Made by a program: the position numbers and the translations under genes
Assembly (NCBI GenBank): GCA_049487715.1
Contig: CP150567.1
Span: 496,001 to 560,000 of the forward strand
Length of the DNA stretch: 64,000 bases
Direction of reading: 5' to 3'
From: Pycnococcus provasolii
Lineage: Eukaryota; Chlorophyta; Pseudoscourfieldiophyceae; Pseudoscourfieldiales
In this document: in pieces, positions 48,186 to 57,507 of the stretch
Layout of the letters: every line of letters begins with the position of its first letter
Position numbering within the stretch: position 1 is the first letter of the stretch
The notes under the pieces: model-generated
What the model was told of the DNA's origin: nothing
The model's database searches: none
The model's input: only the letters and a program-made list of their open reading frames with translations

Positions 48186-48845
48186 TATTCGATTCCGCCG
48201 TCATCCTACCTAACGTCTACTGCTCCTGCGATTGCTGCACCGATGGCGGTGCCGCCGACGGTATACCCTTACCCAGCTGCTGCCGGCACTGCGCATTTTG
48301 CAACACCACCGACGATCATACAGCAGCAATCGCCGCAGCAGCAGAATCATAGGCAGCAGAAAATGGATGAAGAGCCCGTCACATTCACGACACAAATGCG
48401 CGTGCCAAGTCATTTGATTGGACGCTGCCTGGGTAAAAAGGGCGCGACGATTGCGCGAGTCATTCACGACACGGGTGCTCATGTGTCAATTCGAAACGAC
48501 GCAGGAGGATCACACTCACAGGGGGATGGCGACGGCAATCTCATCATTGTAGCGACTAACGCGGAGGTGGTTTTGCATGCTGCACAGCTCATGCGCAGAA
48601 TCATGGAGTCGGGACCGCCGTGGGAGACACCGACGCTGACAGCAGACGTTGCGGCATATGGTGGGGGGGCAGCAGCAGGAGCAATAATATCACAATCTCA
48701 TGTTGTTTCGCAGAACGAGGAGCAGCACTACTGCCTCTTCGCCACGGTGAAGCAGCAGATGTGGCAGTCACCAACAACGTCGTCGAAGCCGCCGCCACCG
48801 TCGCAGCCACCACCGCCGTCACACCCGCCACCACCACCTTCTTGA
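47811..48845 (+). CDS. KH-domain RNA-binding protein with poly-Asn/Gln/Ala tracts
   Basis: The 344-residue protein has one KH domain at about 195-265: 'TTQMRVPSHLIGRCLGKKGATIARVIHDTGAHVSIRN...NLIIVATNAEVVLHAAQLMRRIM', with the RNA-contacting GKKG loop intact. The flanks are extreme low complexity: about 11 Asn, about 16 Gln, 9 Ala and a Pro-rich tail. Such prion-like flanks are common in RNA-granule proteins. The AAC/CAA codons form a visible DNA trinucleotide repeat at about 47845-47990. The ATG at 47811 is the first in frame. The RNA target is unknown. Confidence 0.85.
47840..47992 (+). repeat. AAC/CAA trinucleotide repeats in KH gene
   Basis: AAC repeats (Asn) near 47845-47874 and CAA/CAG repeats (Gln) near 47938-47988, interrupted by CCA. 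Confidence 0.8.
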
Positions 48846-48984
48846 TGAGAGACTGAGACAATTGCTTTGTTTGGATATGGATATACTTTGTATGTTCTAC
48901 TGAAGCTTTTCTATTTGTTTTTTTACCTCAAAAATGTCCCAAGAAAAAAACACCACTTTTTTTTTTGTCGAGCATCAAGCCAGT

Positions 48985-50419
48985 TTACAGCTCGTCGTGC
49001 TCATCTTCCGCCTCTTCCTCCTCGCCTCCTTCGCCGCCCATGCCCTGATCGCCGTACACCTTCGAGATGATCGGGTTGCTGACACCCTGGAGCGTCTTGA
49101 GCGCCTCCTCGAGCGCGTCGGCGTCGGCGTCGTCGCTCTCCACAACCTCGAGCGCATCCTTGACGGCGTCGAGGATCGCCGTCTTGTCATCCTCCTCAAG
49201 CTTGCTTCCGAGCTTCTCCTCATCCTCCACCTGCGACTTGAGGCTGTACGCCGTCGACTCGAGCGAGTTCCTCGCGTCAATCTTCTTCTTCAGCGCGGCA
49301 TCCTCCTCCGCGAACTCCTCAGCCTCCTGCACCATGCGCTCAATCTCCTCCTGCGAGAGGCGTCCCTTGTCGTTCGTGATGGTGATCTTCTCGCTCTTGC
49401 CCGTTCCCTTGTCGGACGCGGACACCTGCAGGATGCCGTTGGCATCCACCTCGAAGCTCACCTCAATCTGCGGAACGCCGCGCGCCGCCGGGGGAATTTG
49501 CGTGAGCTCGAACTTGCCGAGAAGGTGGTTGTCCTTCGTCATCGCGCGCTCGCCCTCGAACACCTGGATCGACACCGTCTGCTGGTTGTCCTGGTACGTC
49601 GTGAACGTCTGGCTCTTCTTCGTGGGGATGACCGTGTTGCGCGGGATGAGCTTCGTCATCACTCCGCCAACCGTCTCGATACCCTGCGTGAGCGGCGCGA
49701 CGTCGAGCAGCAGGATGTCCTTCGTCTCGTCGCCACCCTCTCCGCTGAGGATTCCTCCCTGCACGGCGGCGCCGAACGCGACAGCCTCGTCGGGGTTCAC
49801 ACCCTTGGACGGCTCCTTCCCGTTGAAGTACTCCTTGATGAGCTCCTGCACCTTGGGAATGCGCGTGGATCCTCCGACGAGCACAATCTCGTCGATGTCC
49901 TTCTTGTCGAACGTGGCATCCTCCATCGCCTTCCTGACGGGCGTCATCGTCTTCTTGAACAGGTCGCTGTTCAGCTCCTCGAAACGCGCGCGCGTGAGCG
50001 GCTCGGACAGGTCAACTCCGTCGACGAGGTTCTCAATCTCGACGCGCACCTGGTGCTGCGTCGACAGGGCGCGCTTCGCGCGCTCGCACTCTCGGCGCAG
50101 CTTCTGCAGCGCACGCTTGTCGGTGGACACGTCCTTCGAGTACTTCCTCTTGATGAGCTTGAGGAAGTACTCCATCACGCGCTGGTCAAAGTCCTCGCCA
50201 CCCAGATGGGTGTCTCCGTTCGTCGACACAACCTCGAAAACTCCGTTGTCGATCGTGAGCACGGACACGTCGAACGTGCCACCGCCAAGGTCGAAGACGA
50301 GAATGTTCTTCTCTCCACCCTTCTTGTCGAGTCCGTACGCGATGGCCGCGGCGGTGGGCTCGTTGATGATGCGTGCGACGTTGAGTCCGGCGATGACGCC
50401 TGCATCCTTCGTGGCCTGA

Positions 50420-50453
<34 letters not shown>

Positions 50454-51150
50454 CGACGGCGTTCTTGACGTCCTTGCCGAGGAACGCTTCGGCGGTCTCC
50501 TTCATCTTCACAAGCACCATGGCTGAGATCTCCTCGGGGGAGAAGGACTTCTTGTCGCCCTTGACGGACACCTGGATGTACGGCTTTCCGTCCTTGTTCG
50601 TGATCTTGAACGGCACGAGCTTGGCATCCTTCTGGACGCTCGAGTCGGAGAACTTGCGTCCGATGAGACGCTTGGCGTCGTACACGGTGTTCTCTGGGTT
50701 CGTGGTTCCCTGGTTTTTCGCGGCATCTCCGATGAGACGCTCACCTTCCGGCGTGAACGCCACCTGAGACGGCGTGATGCGGTTACCCTGGTCGTTGGCG
50801 ATGATCTCCACCTTTCCGTTCTTGTAGACACCCACGCACGAGTACCTAAGAAGAAAAAGAAAATGAGGGGGAAGAGAGAGAGAGATGACGTTAGATCGCG
50901 TGGTTGAAAAACAAGCAACGAAAAACGAAAAAAAAAAAAAACAGGGCAAAGGTGATGATCAAAAAACAAACAAGAGCACAAGGGGCCACAAAAAAAACAT
51001 AACGCCACAAAAACAAACGTACGTGGTTCCAAGGTCAATTCCGATGGTCGTTCCGAGCGAGTCCGAATCCGAGTCATCCGCCATGGTGAACATGGACAGG
51101 GAGAGGCCCACTAAAAGACAGGACAACATGAAGTACTTCATCATCTTCAT
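48985..51150 (-). CDS. BIP: BiP, ER-lumenal HSP70 (two exons)
   Basis: Exon 1 (51150-51023) encodes a signal peptide ('[19 protein letters not shown]') and '[11 protein letters not shown]'. Exon 2 (50845-48985) continues '[26 protein letters not shown]'. The intron 50846-51022 (177 nt) has GTACGT donor and TTCTTAG acceptor, and splicing recreates the invariant '[12 protein letters not shown]'. The ATPase ('[12 protein letters not shown]', '[10 protein letters not shown]') and substrate-binding domains are complete, and the protein (662 aa) ends in HDEL, the ER-retention signal. BiP folds secretory proteins. It is head to head with GRP94, the other major ER chaperone. Confidence 0.97.
50846..51022 (-). 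other. BiP intron, 177 nt
   Basis: GT-AG intron placed inside the phosphate-1 loop codons; contains A-rich (coding-strand T-rich) sequence before the acceptor. Confidence 0.93.
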
Positions 51151-52345
51151 CGTGCTTCACACCTCAAGTGCGTGTGTGTTGGAGAATGGCAGGCCGATCG
51201 GGGGGGTTCGAGGGAACTGGGAGGAGGGGGCCGCCGACGCACAAGCTCAGAAGGCTCTGGAGGGATTGTTGACGCATCCCTCCCCCTCTCTCGAAAGTAG
51301 GGTTTGATCGCAGGGCATCGAGTGGAGTGGAATAGTGGGGAAAGAACATTCTTAGACTAGGGTCCCCCACGGTTATTAATAGGGGAGGTTGCAAATGTCA
51401 TTGTTATTTTTCTTTTTTTTCTCTTTTTTTCTCTTGATTTTTGAATTCTCTTTTTCTTGTTCTTTCGGTGTTTCTAGAAGCTCAGGGCCGTCCTATGCGT
51501 TGGGGAAAACCTCCCCGGGGAAACCGGTTTTCGAGGGCTACCATAGGACGGCCCTCATAAATGGACATCTTGCTCAAGGACTTCGTGTGAGCTCTCATCG
51601 TGTTCTTGCTGTTTTTCTCGTGGTTTTTCTTGTTTTTTTCTTCTCTTTTCGGGCAACTCGGTCGTTTTGAAGAGCTTCAACAAGCTTCCTTGCACACTTC
51701 TTCTTCTTAGCAAGTCTCTTGCTCATAGTCCTAGGAAGTAGGTAGGCCTTCCTAAAGGCTTTACCGGTATCACGCCGCCGCCGCCATGCATTTGCCAGGT
51801 GGGTGGCTCACATGCATTGATTTTTCTCCCCCGCTGGGAGGTCCCGCTGGGGGTAAGTTCCCCTTTGCAAGTTCGCGGAAGGAGGATTCCACCGACGTTG
51901 CATCCCGCACAGAAAGGTGGTCAAGACAAAATCAAGAGCCGGCCAGCTTGCAGTGCAATTTCTAGGGTTCCGTCCCCCCCACCAAGGCCCCCCACACACC
52001 CAACCTGCCAGCCTGATTTTGGAGTTCTTCGTTCCCCTCTCTAATCATCCCCCAGCAACAACACAAGAACAAGACGTGCTCGACGAGCTCCAACAACGGA
52101 AGAAGACGTTCCCAACCACGAGCACGACGAGCACGACGAGCACCCTCACCACGACGCCGACGCCTTCGAACTTCGAAGAGATGGAAGAGGTATCCTCCGG
52201 TGAACTCCATTGACGCATCCCCCGGAACCCTCCGGAACCCGGGTTCTGGAAGGCGTTGCCCCCTCCCTGGTGGGGCGGCTCCCCCCCCCCTGGGGCCCCT
52301 CTGGATCGCCCAGCCGTGTCATTTTCCGCCTCTCTCCTCAATAGG
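51151..52345. promoter_or_regulatory. Shared BiP/GRP94 divergent promoter region
   Basis: It contains TAGGGTTTGA at 51298, a heat-shock-type AGAACATTCT at 51343-51352, the word TAGGGTCCCCCAC at 51358-51370 (also in the CCT1 promoter), a nested hairpin at 51484-51555 and CTAGGGTTCC at 51962. No coding region is supported. A second repeat-like CCGGAACCC segment lies near 52220-52245. Confidence 0.55.
51484..51555. other. Nested inverted repeat / hairpin
   Basis: Perfect 14-bp arms AGGGCCGTCCTATG (51484-51497) and CATAGGACGGCCCT (51542-51555) enclose a second pair GAAAACC (51505-51511) and GGTTTTC (51526-51532), with CCCCGGGG (51513-51520) between them. Confidence 0.8.
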
Positions 52346-54844
52346 ATGTTCGCTCTCACATTCACGCGCCGTCTTCTTGTGCTAGCGCTCCTTTGTGCGG
52401 TGTCTTTGTCATGTTTCTCTTCCCTTTCTGGTGGTAATGGTTCACCCGCCTCATTCACGGGTTTTGCTGCCGCGTCGGATACCGGTGGTGGATCTTCTAT
52501 CAGTGGTGGTGATTCCAAGGAGTTCCGCTCTGGGTCGCAGAAGTTCACGTTCCAAGCGGAGGTGAACCGTCTCATGGACATTATTATTAACTCGCTCTAC
52601 AGCAACAAGGATATCTTTCTGCGTGAGCTCATCTCCAACGCCAGTGACGCTCTGGACAAAATTCGCTTTTTGGCACTTACCGATGCGAGCGCGTTAGGTG
52701 ACGGAGACGACGCCGAGCTGGAAATTCGAATCAGCCTCGACAAGGAGAAGAACATGATCAGCCTGCGTGACCGTGGAGTGGGTATGACCAAGGAACACCT
52801 CGTGCAGCACCTCGGAACGATCGCGAAGTCAGGAACGTCCGCTTTCATCGAGCAGATGCAGAAGGGTGGAGACGTGAACCTCATCGGGCAGTTCGGCGTC
52901 GGATTCTACTCCGTCTACCTCGTCGCCGACTTCGTCGAGGTGATCAGCAAGCACAACGACGACAAGCAGCACATCTGGGAATCCAAGGCGGACGGAAGCT
53001 TCGCCGTCTCCGAGGACACCGAGAACGAGCCGCTTGGACGGGGAACGCAGATCAACATCTACCTCAAGGATGACGCCGCGGAGTACGCCGACCAGGACAA
53101 GCTCAAGGAGCTCGTCACGAAGTACAGCGAGTTTATCAACTTTCCCATCTTCCTGAACACCACCTCGGAGGTGAGCGAGGAGGTGGAGATTGAGGATGGC
53201 GAGGAAGAAGAGGATGCTGAAGGCGACTCCGAAGACGACTCTGAAGACGACGCTGAGGATTCGGAGGAGGAGTCGGAAGAAGAGGAGTCGGAAGAAGAGG
53301 AGTCGGAAGAGGAGGACTCGGAAGAAGAGGACAAGCCCAAGACGAAGACTGTCACGAAGACCGTCGCCGAGTGGAAGCTGCTGAACGACAACAAGGCTAT
53401 CTGGCTGAAAACTCCGTCGGAGGTCACCGAGGAGGAGTACATGAAGTTCTACAAGGCTGTCTCAAAGACCGAGGAGGAACCGCTGACGTACTCGCACTTC
53501 AAGGCGGAGGGCGACGTCGAGTTCAAGGCGATCCTTTACATCCCGCCCACGGCGCCGTACGACCTGTTCGACAACTACTACGCCAAGGCGGCGGCGCTCA
53601 AGCTGTACGTTCGCCGCGTGTTCATCTCCGACGAGTTTGATGACCTTGTGCCCAAGTACCTGAGCTTCCTCAAGGGTATCGTCGACTCCGACACGCTCCC
53701 GCTGAACGTGTCACGTGAGATGCTCCAGCAGCACAGCTCGCTCAAGACAATCAAGAAGAAGCTCGTGCGCAAGGCTCTCGACATGATCCGCAAGATCGCG
53801 GAGGAGAAGCCGGAAGACGACGAGGAGGAGAAGAAGGAGGGCGAGGCTGACGAAGCAGAGGAGAAGAAATCCGAGGACAAGGAGACGAAGTACGAGAAGT
53901 TCTGGAAAGCATTTGGCAAGGCGATCAAGCTCGGCATCATCGAGGACGCGTCCAACAGAACGCGTCTCGCCAAGCTGCTGCGCTTCTACACATCCCAGTC
54001 GGAGGACAAGCTCACGTCGCTCGAGGAGTACGTCTCGCGCATGAAGGAGGGACAGACGCACATCTACTACCTCGCCGGCGCGTCGATGGACGATGTGAAG
54101 GGATCGCCGTTCCTCGAGAAGCTGCTCAAGGAGGGATTCGAGGTGATCTACTTCACCGATCCCATCGACGAGTACACGATGCAGAACTTGACGGAGTTTG
54201 ACGACAAGCGCTTCGCCAACGCGTCGAAGGAGGACCTGTCGATGGGAGAGAAGGGAAAGAAGCAGCAGGAGCGCGAGAAGGCGATCAAGGACGAGTTCAA
54301 GCCGCTCACCAAGTGGTGGAAGTCGGCGCTCGGGGCAAACAATGCCGGGAACATCGACTCCGTGAAGGTGTCAACCCGCCTCTCCACGTCGCCTTGCATC
54401 GTCGTCACGAGCAAGTACGGATGGAGCGCGAACATGGAGCGTATCATGAAGGCGCAGGCTCTTGGCGACGACCGCTCGTCTTACATGAAGGGCAAGCGCA
54501 CGCTCGAGATCAACCCGCGCCACCCGCTCATCAAGGCGCTCAAGGACAAGGTGGCGGAGAACGAGGAGGACGACACGACCAAGGCTCTCGCGACGCTGAT
54601 GTACGAGACGGCGCTCGTCGAGTCGGGCTTCCAGAGCGACGAGCCAAAGGCTTTCGCGTCCCGTATGTACAATCTCATGTCGGATACGCTTGGTGCGGAT
54701 CCGAATGCCGAGGTGGAAGAGGAGGAGGAAATCGTTGAGGACGAGGAGCCGGAAGAGGCCAAGGAGGATGCGTCGGAAGAAGCCTCAGATGCAGAGGCGG
54801 ACGAATTCGCCGCGCAGGATGACGCGCCTAAGGATGAGCTCTAA
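52346..54844 (+). CDS. HSP90B1: GRP94/endoplasmin, ER-lumenal HSP90
   Basis: The 832-residue protein starts with a signal peptide ('RRLLVLALLCAVSLSCFSSL'), then the GHKL ATPase domain ('ELISNASDALDKIRFLALTD', 'GVGMTKEHLVQHLGTIAKSG', 'IGQFGVGFYSVYLVADFVEV'), an expanded acidic linker of Ser/Glu repeats (about 280-330), the middle domain ('EAEGDVEFKAILYIP'-like block, 'LPLNVSREMLQQH') and the C-terminal dimer domain. It ends KDEL, not MEEVD, so it is the ER isoform. The start is the ATG at 52346; the preceding CAATAG could be a splice acceptor of a leader exon. It is divergent with BiP, suggesting co-regulation by ER stress. Confidence 0.96.
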   Translation: MFALTFTRRLLVLALLCAVSLSCFSSLSGGNGSPASFTGFAAASDTGGGSSISGGDSKEFRSGSQKFTFQAEVNRLMDIIINSLYSNKDIFLRELISNASDALDKIRFLALTDASALGDGDDAELEIRISLDKEKNMISLRDRGVGMTKEHLVQHLGTIAKSGTSAFIEQMQKGGDVNLIGQFGVGFYSVYLVADFVEVISKHNDDKQHIWESKADGSFAVSEDTENEPLGRGTQINIYLKDDAAEYADQDKLKELVTKYSEFINFPIFLNTTSEVSEEVEIEDGEEEEDAEGDSEDDSEDDAEDSEEESEEEESEEEESEEEDSEEEDKPKTKTVTKTVAEWKLLNDNKAIWLKTPSEVTEEEYMKFYKAVSKTEEEPLTYSHFKAEGDVEFKAILYIPPTAPYDLFDNYYAKAAALKLYVRRVFISDEFDDLVPKYLSFLKGIVDSDTLPLNVSREMLQQHSSLKTIKKKLVRKALDMIRKIAEEKPEDDEEEKKEGEADEAEEKKSEDKETKYEKFWKAFGKAIKLGIIEDASNRTRLAKLLRFYTSQSEDKLTSLEEYVSRMKEGQTHIYYLAGASMDDVKGSPFLEKLLKEGFEVIYFTDPIDEYTMQNLTEFDDKRFANASKEDLSMGEKGKKQQEREKAIKDEFKPLTKWWKSALGANNAGNIDSVKVSTRLSTSPCIVVTSKYGWSANMERIMKAQALGDDRSSYMKGKRTLEINPRHPLIKALKDKVAENEEDDTTKALATLMYETALVESGFQSDEPKAFASRMYNLMSDTLGADPNAEVEEEEEIVEDEEPEEAKEDASEEASDAEADEFAAQDDAPKDEL

Positions 54845-54937
54845 CTTTTTTGCTGTTTGCTCGGGGAGAAATGGGGCTTTTAATTTCTTTTATAAATTGT
54901 AATGAGCAAGCTTTTCTCAGAAAACACGTCGTAAAAA

Positions 54938-57148
54938 CTATTCAAAAGTGAATAAACCAAGCAGAAGCAGTGCGAAAATGACAAAAGGACGTGACGCAAA
55001 TGACGCCGCAGGCGGCGATGCTGTCGTCACCTCAGTCGGGGTTGGGGTTGGCGTTGGGGTTGGCGTTGGCGTTGGCGTTGGGGTTGGGGTTGGCGTCGTC
55101 GGCGGCGTCGTGGCCAGTGTTGGCGTCGTCGTCGATGTCGTCGTCGTCGTCGTCGCCACCGGCGCCGACGTCGTCTCAGGTGGACCTGTGTACTCTGCCG
55201 CCATCGAGGGCTTGCAAAGGAGGAAGTGCTCCGTGTAACCCTTAGCTCGCAGCTGATCAAACTTCTGGAAGCATTTGCCACAGTCTTCAGAGATGTCATT
55301 CCTGTTATTTTCTAGTTTCACCCAGTCCTCCTTCGTGCAACGCTTCCACTCAGCGTTTGTGTGCCTCATCGCCTCGCCATACATTTCAGAAGAGCTCCAG
55401 AAGTACTGCCCCGACGATATGCCATGACGCTCCCAAATCTCATCGACGGTCTCGTCATCACCCAGAGATCCCACATACTTTAGAGCGGGTATACAAACCG
55501 CCTCCCCTCGATCGTGCCTGGCTATGTACTCGACTTGGACCCAGCACATCTCGTCCGTCGTCTCTTGCGCGATGAATGTCGGCTTCGTTCGATCGGTGGT
55601 GTTCATAATGCACGTGCCGCTGACGATGTCGCCGTTCTTCACGATGAGTCGTGGTCTGTGAATCGTTTGGTACACACTTTCATCCAGCTCTGCTGTCGAC
55701 GGCAGCGAACCAACGTACGATGCCGGATACCTCCGAGCAGCCTCCTGCGTCAAATCTGCCGAGTACTGATCGTCGAACCACCATGACGGCGCGTCCAGAA
55801 GCACAGTGCGGTCGTAACGGCTAAGCAGATTTGCCGTCGGCAACGTCTCCTTCGGCACACCGCCTGGCACGGGTCGAACTTGCTTGCCAGCACTCCGGTA
55901 GAGCCGCGAGTACATCTCAGTCGCGGCGAGGTGGCCGTGGAAAAATGTGGTGGTAATTTCGACACCCTCCGTTGGCGCACCAACGACGACGCAGGCGGCG
56001 GTGAGAAAGTTGCGCGACTTGCCTGGCGGGAACGTGATCTGGGGGTTCACGGACTCCTCCACCACCTTCATATTGCGCGCCAGCAGCGGGCGCGGTGCCG
56101 TCGTGTAGTGCAGGGAAACGCCGCTGCTGTCGATAGGACCGCACTCGAGGTTGAAATTATCGTAGTGCACCTCGAGGCGGAAGGATTTCGTGCCGCGCAA
56201 CGGAACTCCGGCGGCGCTGTCAATCGTCAGCAGCGTCTGCAGGCCAGGTGCCCATGCGGCAAGGCGAGTATCGCACTTCATTTTTGCGTAATCAGCAAGA
56301 GTCAGGACGCTTCCCTCCGGCTTGCTGAAGTCGTTCGCGCAGGCGTACAAGACGAAGTGGTGGAGGCGCGGCGCGTGGTCGACCCTAACAGCTCCTCCGA
56401 CGAGCGAGCACGGTTTGTCGCCATCCTGGCAAGCCTTGTCGTCGAAGTGGAACATGAAGCTTGTGTAGGTTGTTCGCCTATTGCAAGGAATCGTGTACGA
56501 CGTGATGTTGAGATCCTTGCGGAGTCTCGGCTCGCCGTCGTTGTATACCCTGTAGTTCGTGCCCTGGACTGGCGTTTCGTCGTTGACTTCGCACTGCCAT
56601 CGTTCGCTCGCGGTGCCTCCGTCGGGTTTAGGTGGCGCATACGCGTCCGTCTGCGCGCCCCGCCCTTCGCTCACTGGTGTATCCTGGCTGTATCCAGGGT
56701 GCGACACGGGCCAGCGCACAAGTCTGTCCGTCGACTTGGACCCTTTCACCCACGTGCAGCACGGGTCACCGAGCTCCTCGCCGTTCGTGTACCCGTCTCC
56801 GTCGCTGTCACTTTCGCAGAGTTGTTTCGTCCACTTGAATTCGTTGCTTATGAATCCGATTCCAAACTTGTTGAGTAGCCTGTTCTTCAGTCCTCCACGG
56901 CAGTCTTGGTGTCCAAGTCCCAGGCAATATTCCCTGGCAGCATCCCGGGAACCGTCACCCGAGTCCGAGGAGCACCCGGGTAAGTGTGATGAGCACGGCA
57001 CGAAGTATGCGTTTGGCAAAGCTTCTAAAAACGACGGTTTCGCACTTACAAGTTCAAACTGTAAGTGTAAGAAATATAAATTCAACACCAAGATGGTAAG
57101 CGAAGAAGAAATGGAAATCGGCACGGAGGAGGACTTCTTGTTCGCCAT
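54938..57148 (-). CDS. Copper type II monooxygenase (PHM/DBH core) with N-terminal temptin-like domain
   Basis: The 736-residue protein has a signal peptide ending near 'FELVSA'. A Cys-rich temptin-like domain follows (about 45-140), with 'CESDSDGDGYTNGEELGDPC'. The two-domain ascorbate-dependent copper monooxygenase core covers 200-545. All six expected copper ligands can be placed: His-His at 263-264 ('RLHHFVLYAC') and His328 ('LEVHYDN') for one site; His404 and His406 ('FFHGHLAA') and Met534 ('TTDEMCW') for the other. A Cys-rich region, a Thr-Pro repeat stalk and a hydrophobic C terminus (GPI or membrane anchor) follow. The core hydroxylates peptides or catecholamines in animals. An ATG at 57187 would add 13 residues; 57148 gives a cleaner signal peptide. 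Confidence 0.88.
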   Translation of the reverse strand: MANKKSSSVPISISSSLTILVLNLYFLHLQFELVSAKPSFLEALPNAYFVPCSSHLPGCSSDSGDGSRDAAREYCLGLGHQDCRGGLKNRLLNKFGIGFISNEFKWTKQLCESDSDGDGYTNGEELGDPCCTWVKGSKSTDRLVRWPVSHPGYSQDTPVSEGRGAQTDAYAPPKPDGGTASERWQCEVNDETPVQGTNYRVYNDGEPRLRKDLNITSYTIPCNRRTTYTSFMFHFDDKACQDGDKPCSLVGGAVRVDHAPRLHHFVLYACANDFSKPEGSVLTLADYAKMKCDTRLAAWAPGLQTLLTIDSAAGVPLRGTKSFRLEVHYDNFNLECGPIDSSGVSLHYTTAPRPLLARNMKVVEESVNPQITFPPGKSRNFLTAACVVVGAPTEGVEITTTFFHGHLAATEMYSRLYRSAGKQVRPVPGGVPKETLPTANLLSRYDRTVLLDAPSWWFDDQYSADLTQEAARRYPASYVGSLPSTAELDESVYQTIHRPRLIVKNGDIVSGTCIMNTTDRTKPTFIAQETTDEMCWVQVEYIARHDRGEAVCIPALKYVGSLGDDETVDEIWERHGISSGQYFWSSSEMYGEAMRHTNAEWKRCTKEDWVKLENNRNDISEDCGKCFQKFDQLRAKGYTEHFLLCKPSMAAEYTGPPETTSAPVATTTTTTSTTTPTLATTPPTTPTPTPTPTPTPTPTPTPTPTEVTTASPPAASFASRPFVIFALLLLGLFTFE
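55020..55170 (-). repeat. Thr-Pro coding minisatellite
   Basis: CCAACG/CCAACC units encode 'TPTPTP' in the monooxygenase stalk; a TCGTCG-type run beside them encodes Thr. Confidence 0.75.
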
Positions 57149-57507
57149 GAAAGGAGGCGTACACTTCTTCATCAACTTCAACTTCATCAACTTCGTCGTC
57201 GTCGTGCCACCGGTGAATGGTTCTTGGAGAAAGTGCCACCTGTCAGTCTGTCACCGTACAGCTCGCTCCAGGAATGCCGGAATGCCGCCTTGCACTATAC
57301 GTGTAGGTGATGCAGGTGGTCAAAGCTCAGAGCCTCAGAGGGGCCTTAGGAGCTCATCGGCCGGACCTTGCACACAGTATGACTCTTATGACTATGTATG
57401 TCAGTTATGCACGTGGTCAAGAAACACACGCAACATTATAGAGTAAAGTGCACTTCGTTACTGAATGAGGGATCTAATCCTCATATCACCAGTACGGCAC
57501 ATGCACA
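57149..57507. other. Short intergenic region
   Basis: Promoter side of the monooxygenase and 3' flank of PRPP synthetase. No gene is seen. Confidence 0.4.

Noticed and set aside
49067-50419. Long plus-strand frames opposite BiP
   Set aside because: Ser/Arg-rich antisense shadows of a highly biased coding sequence.
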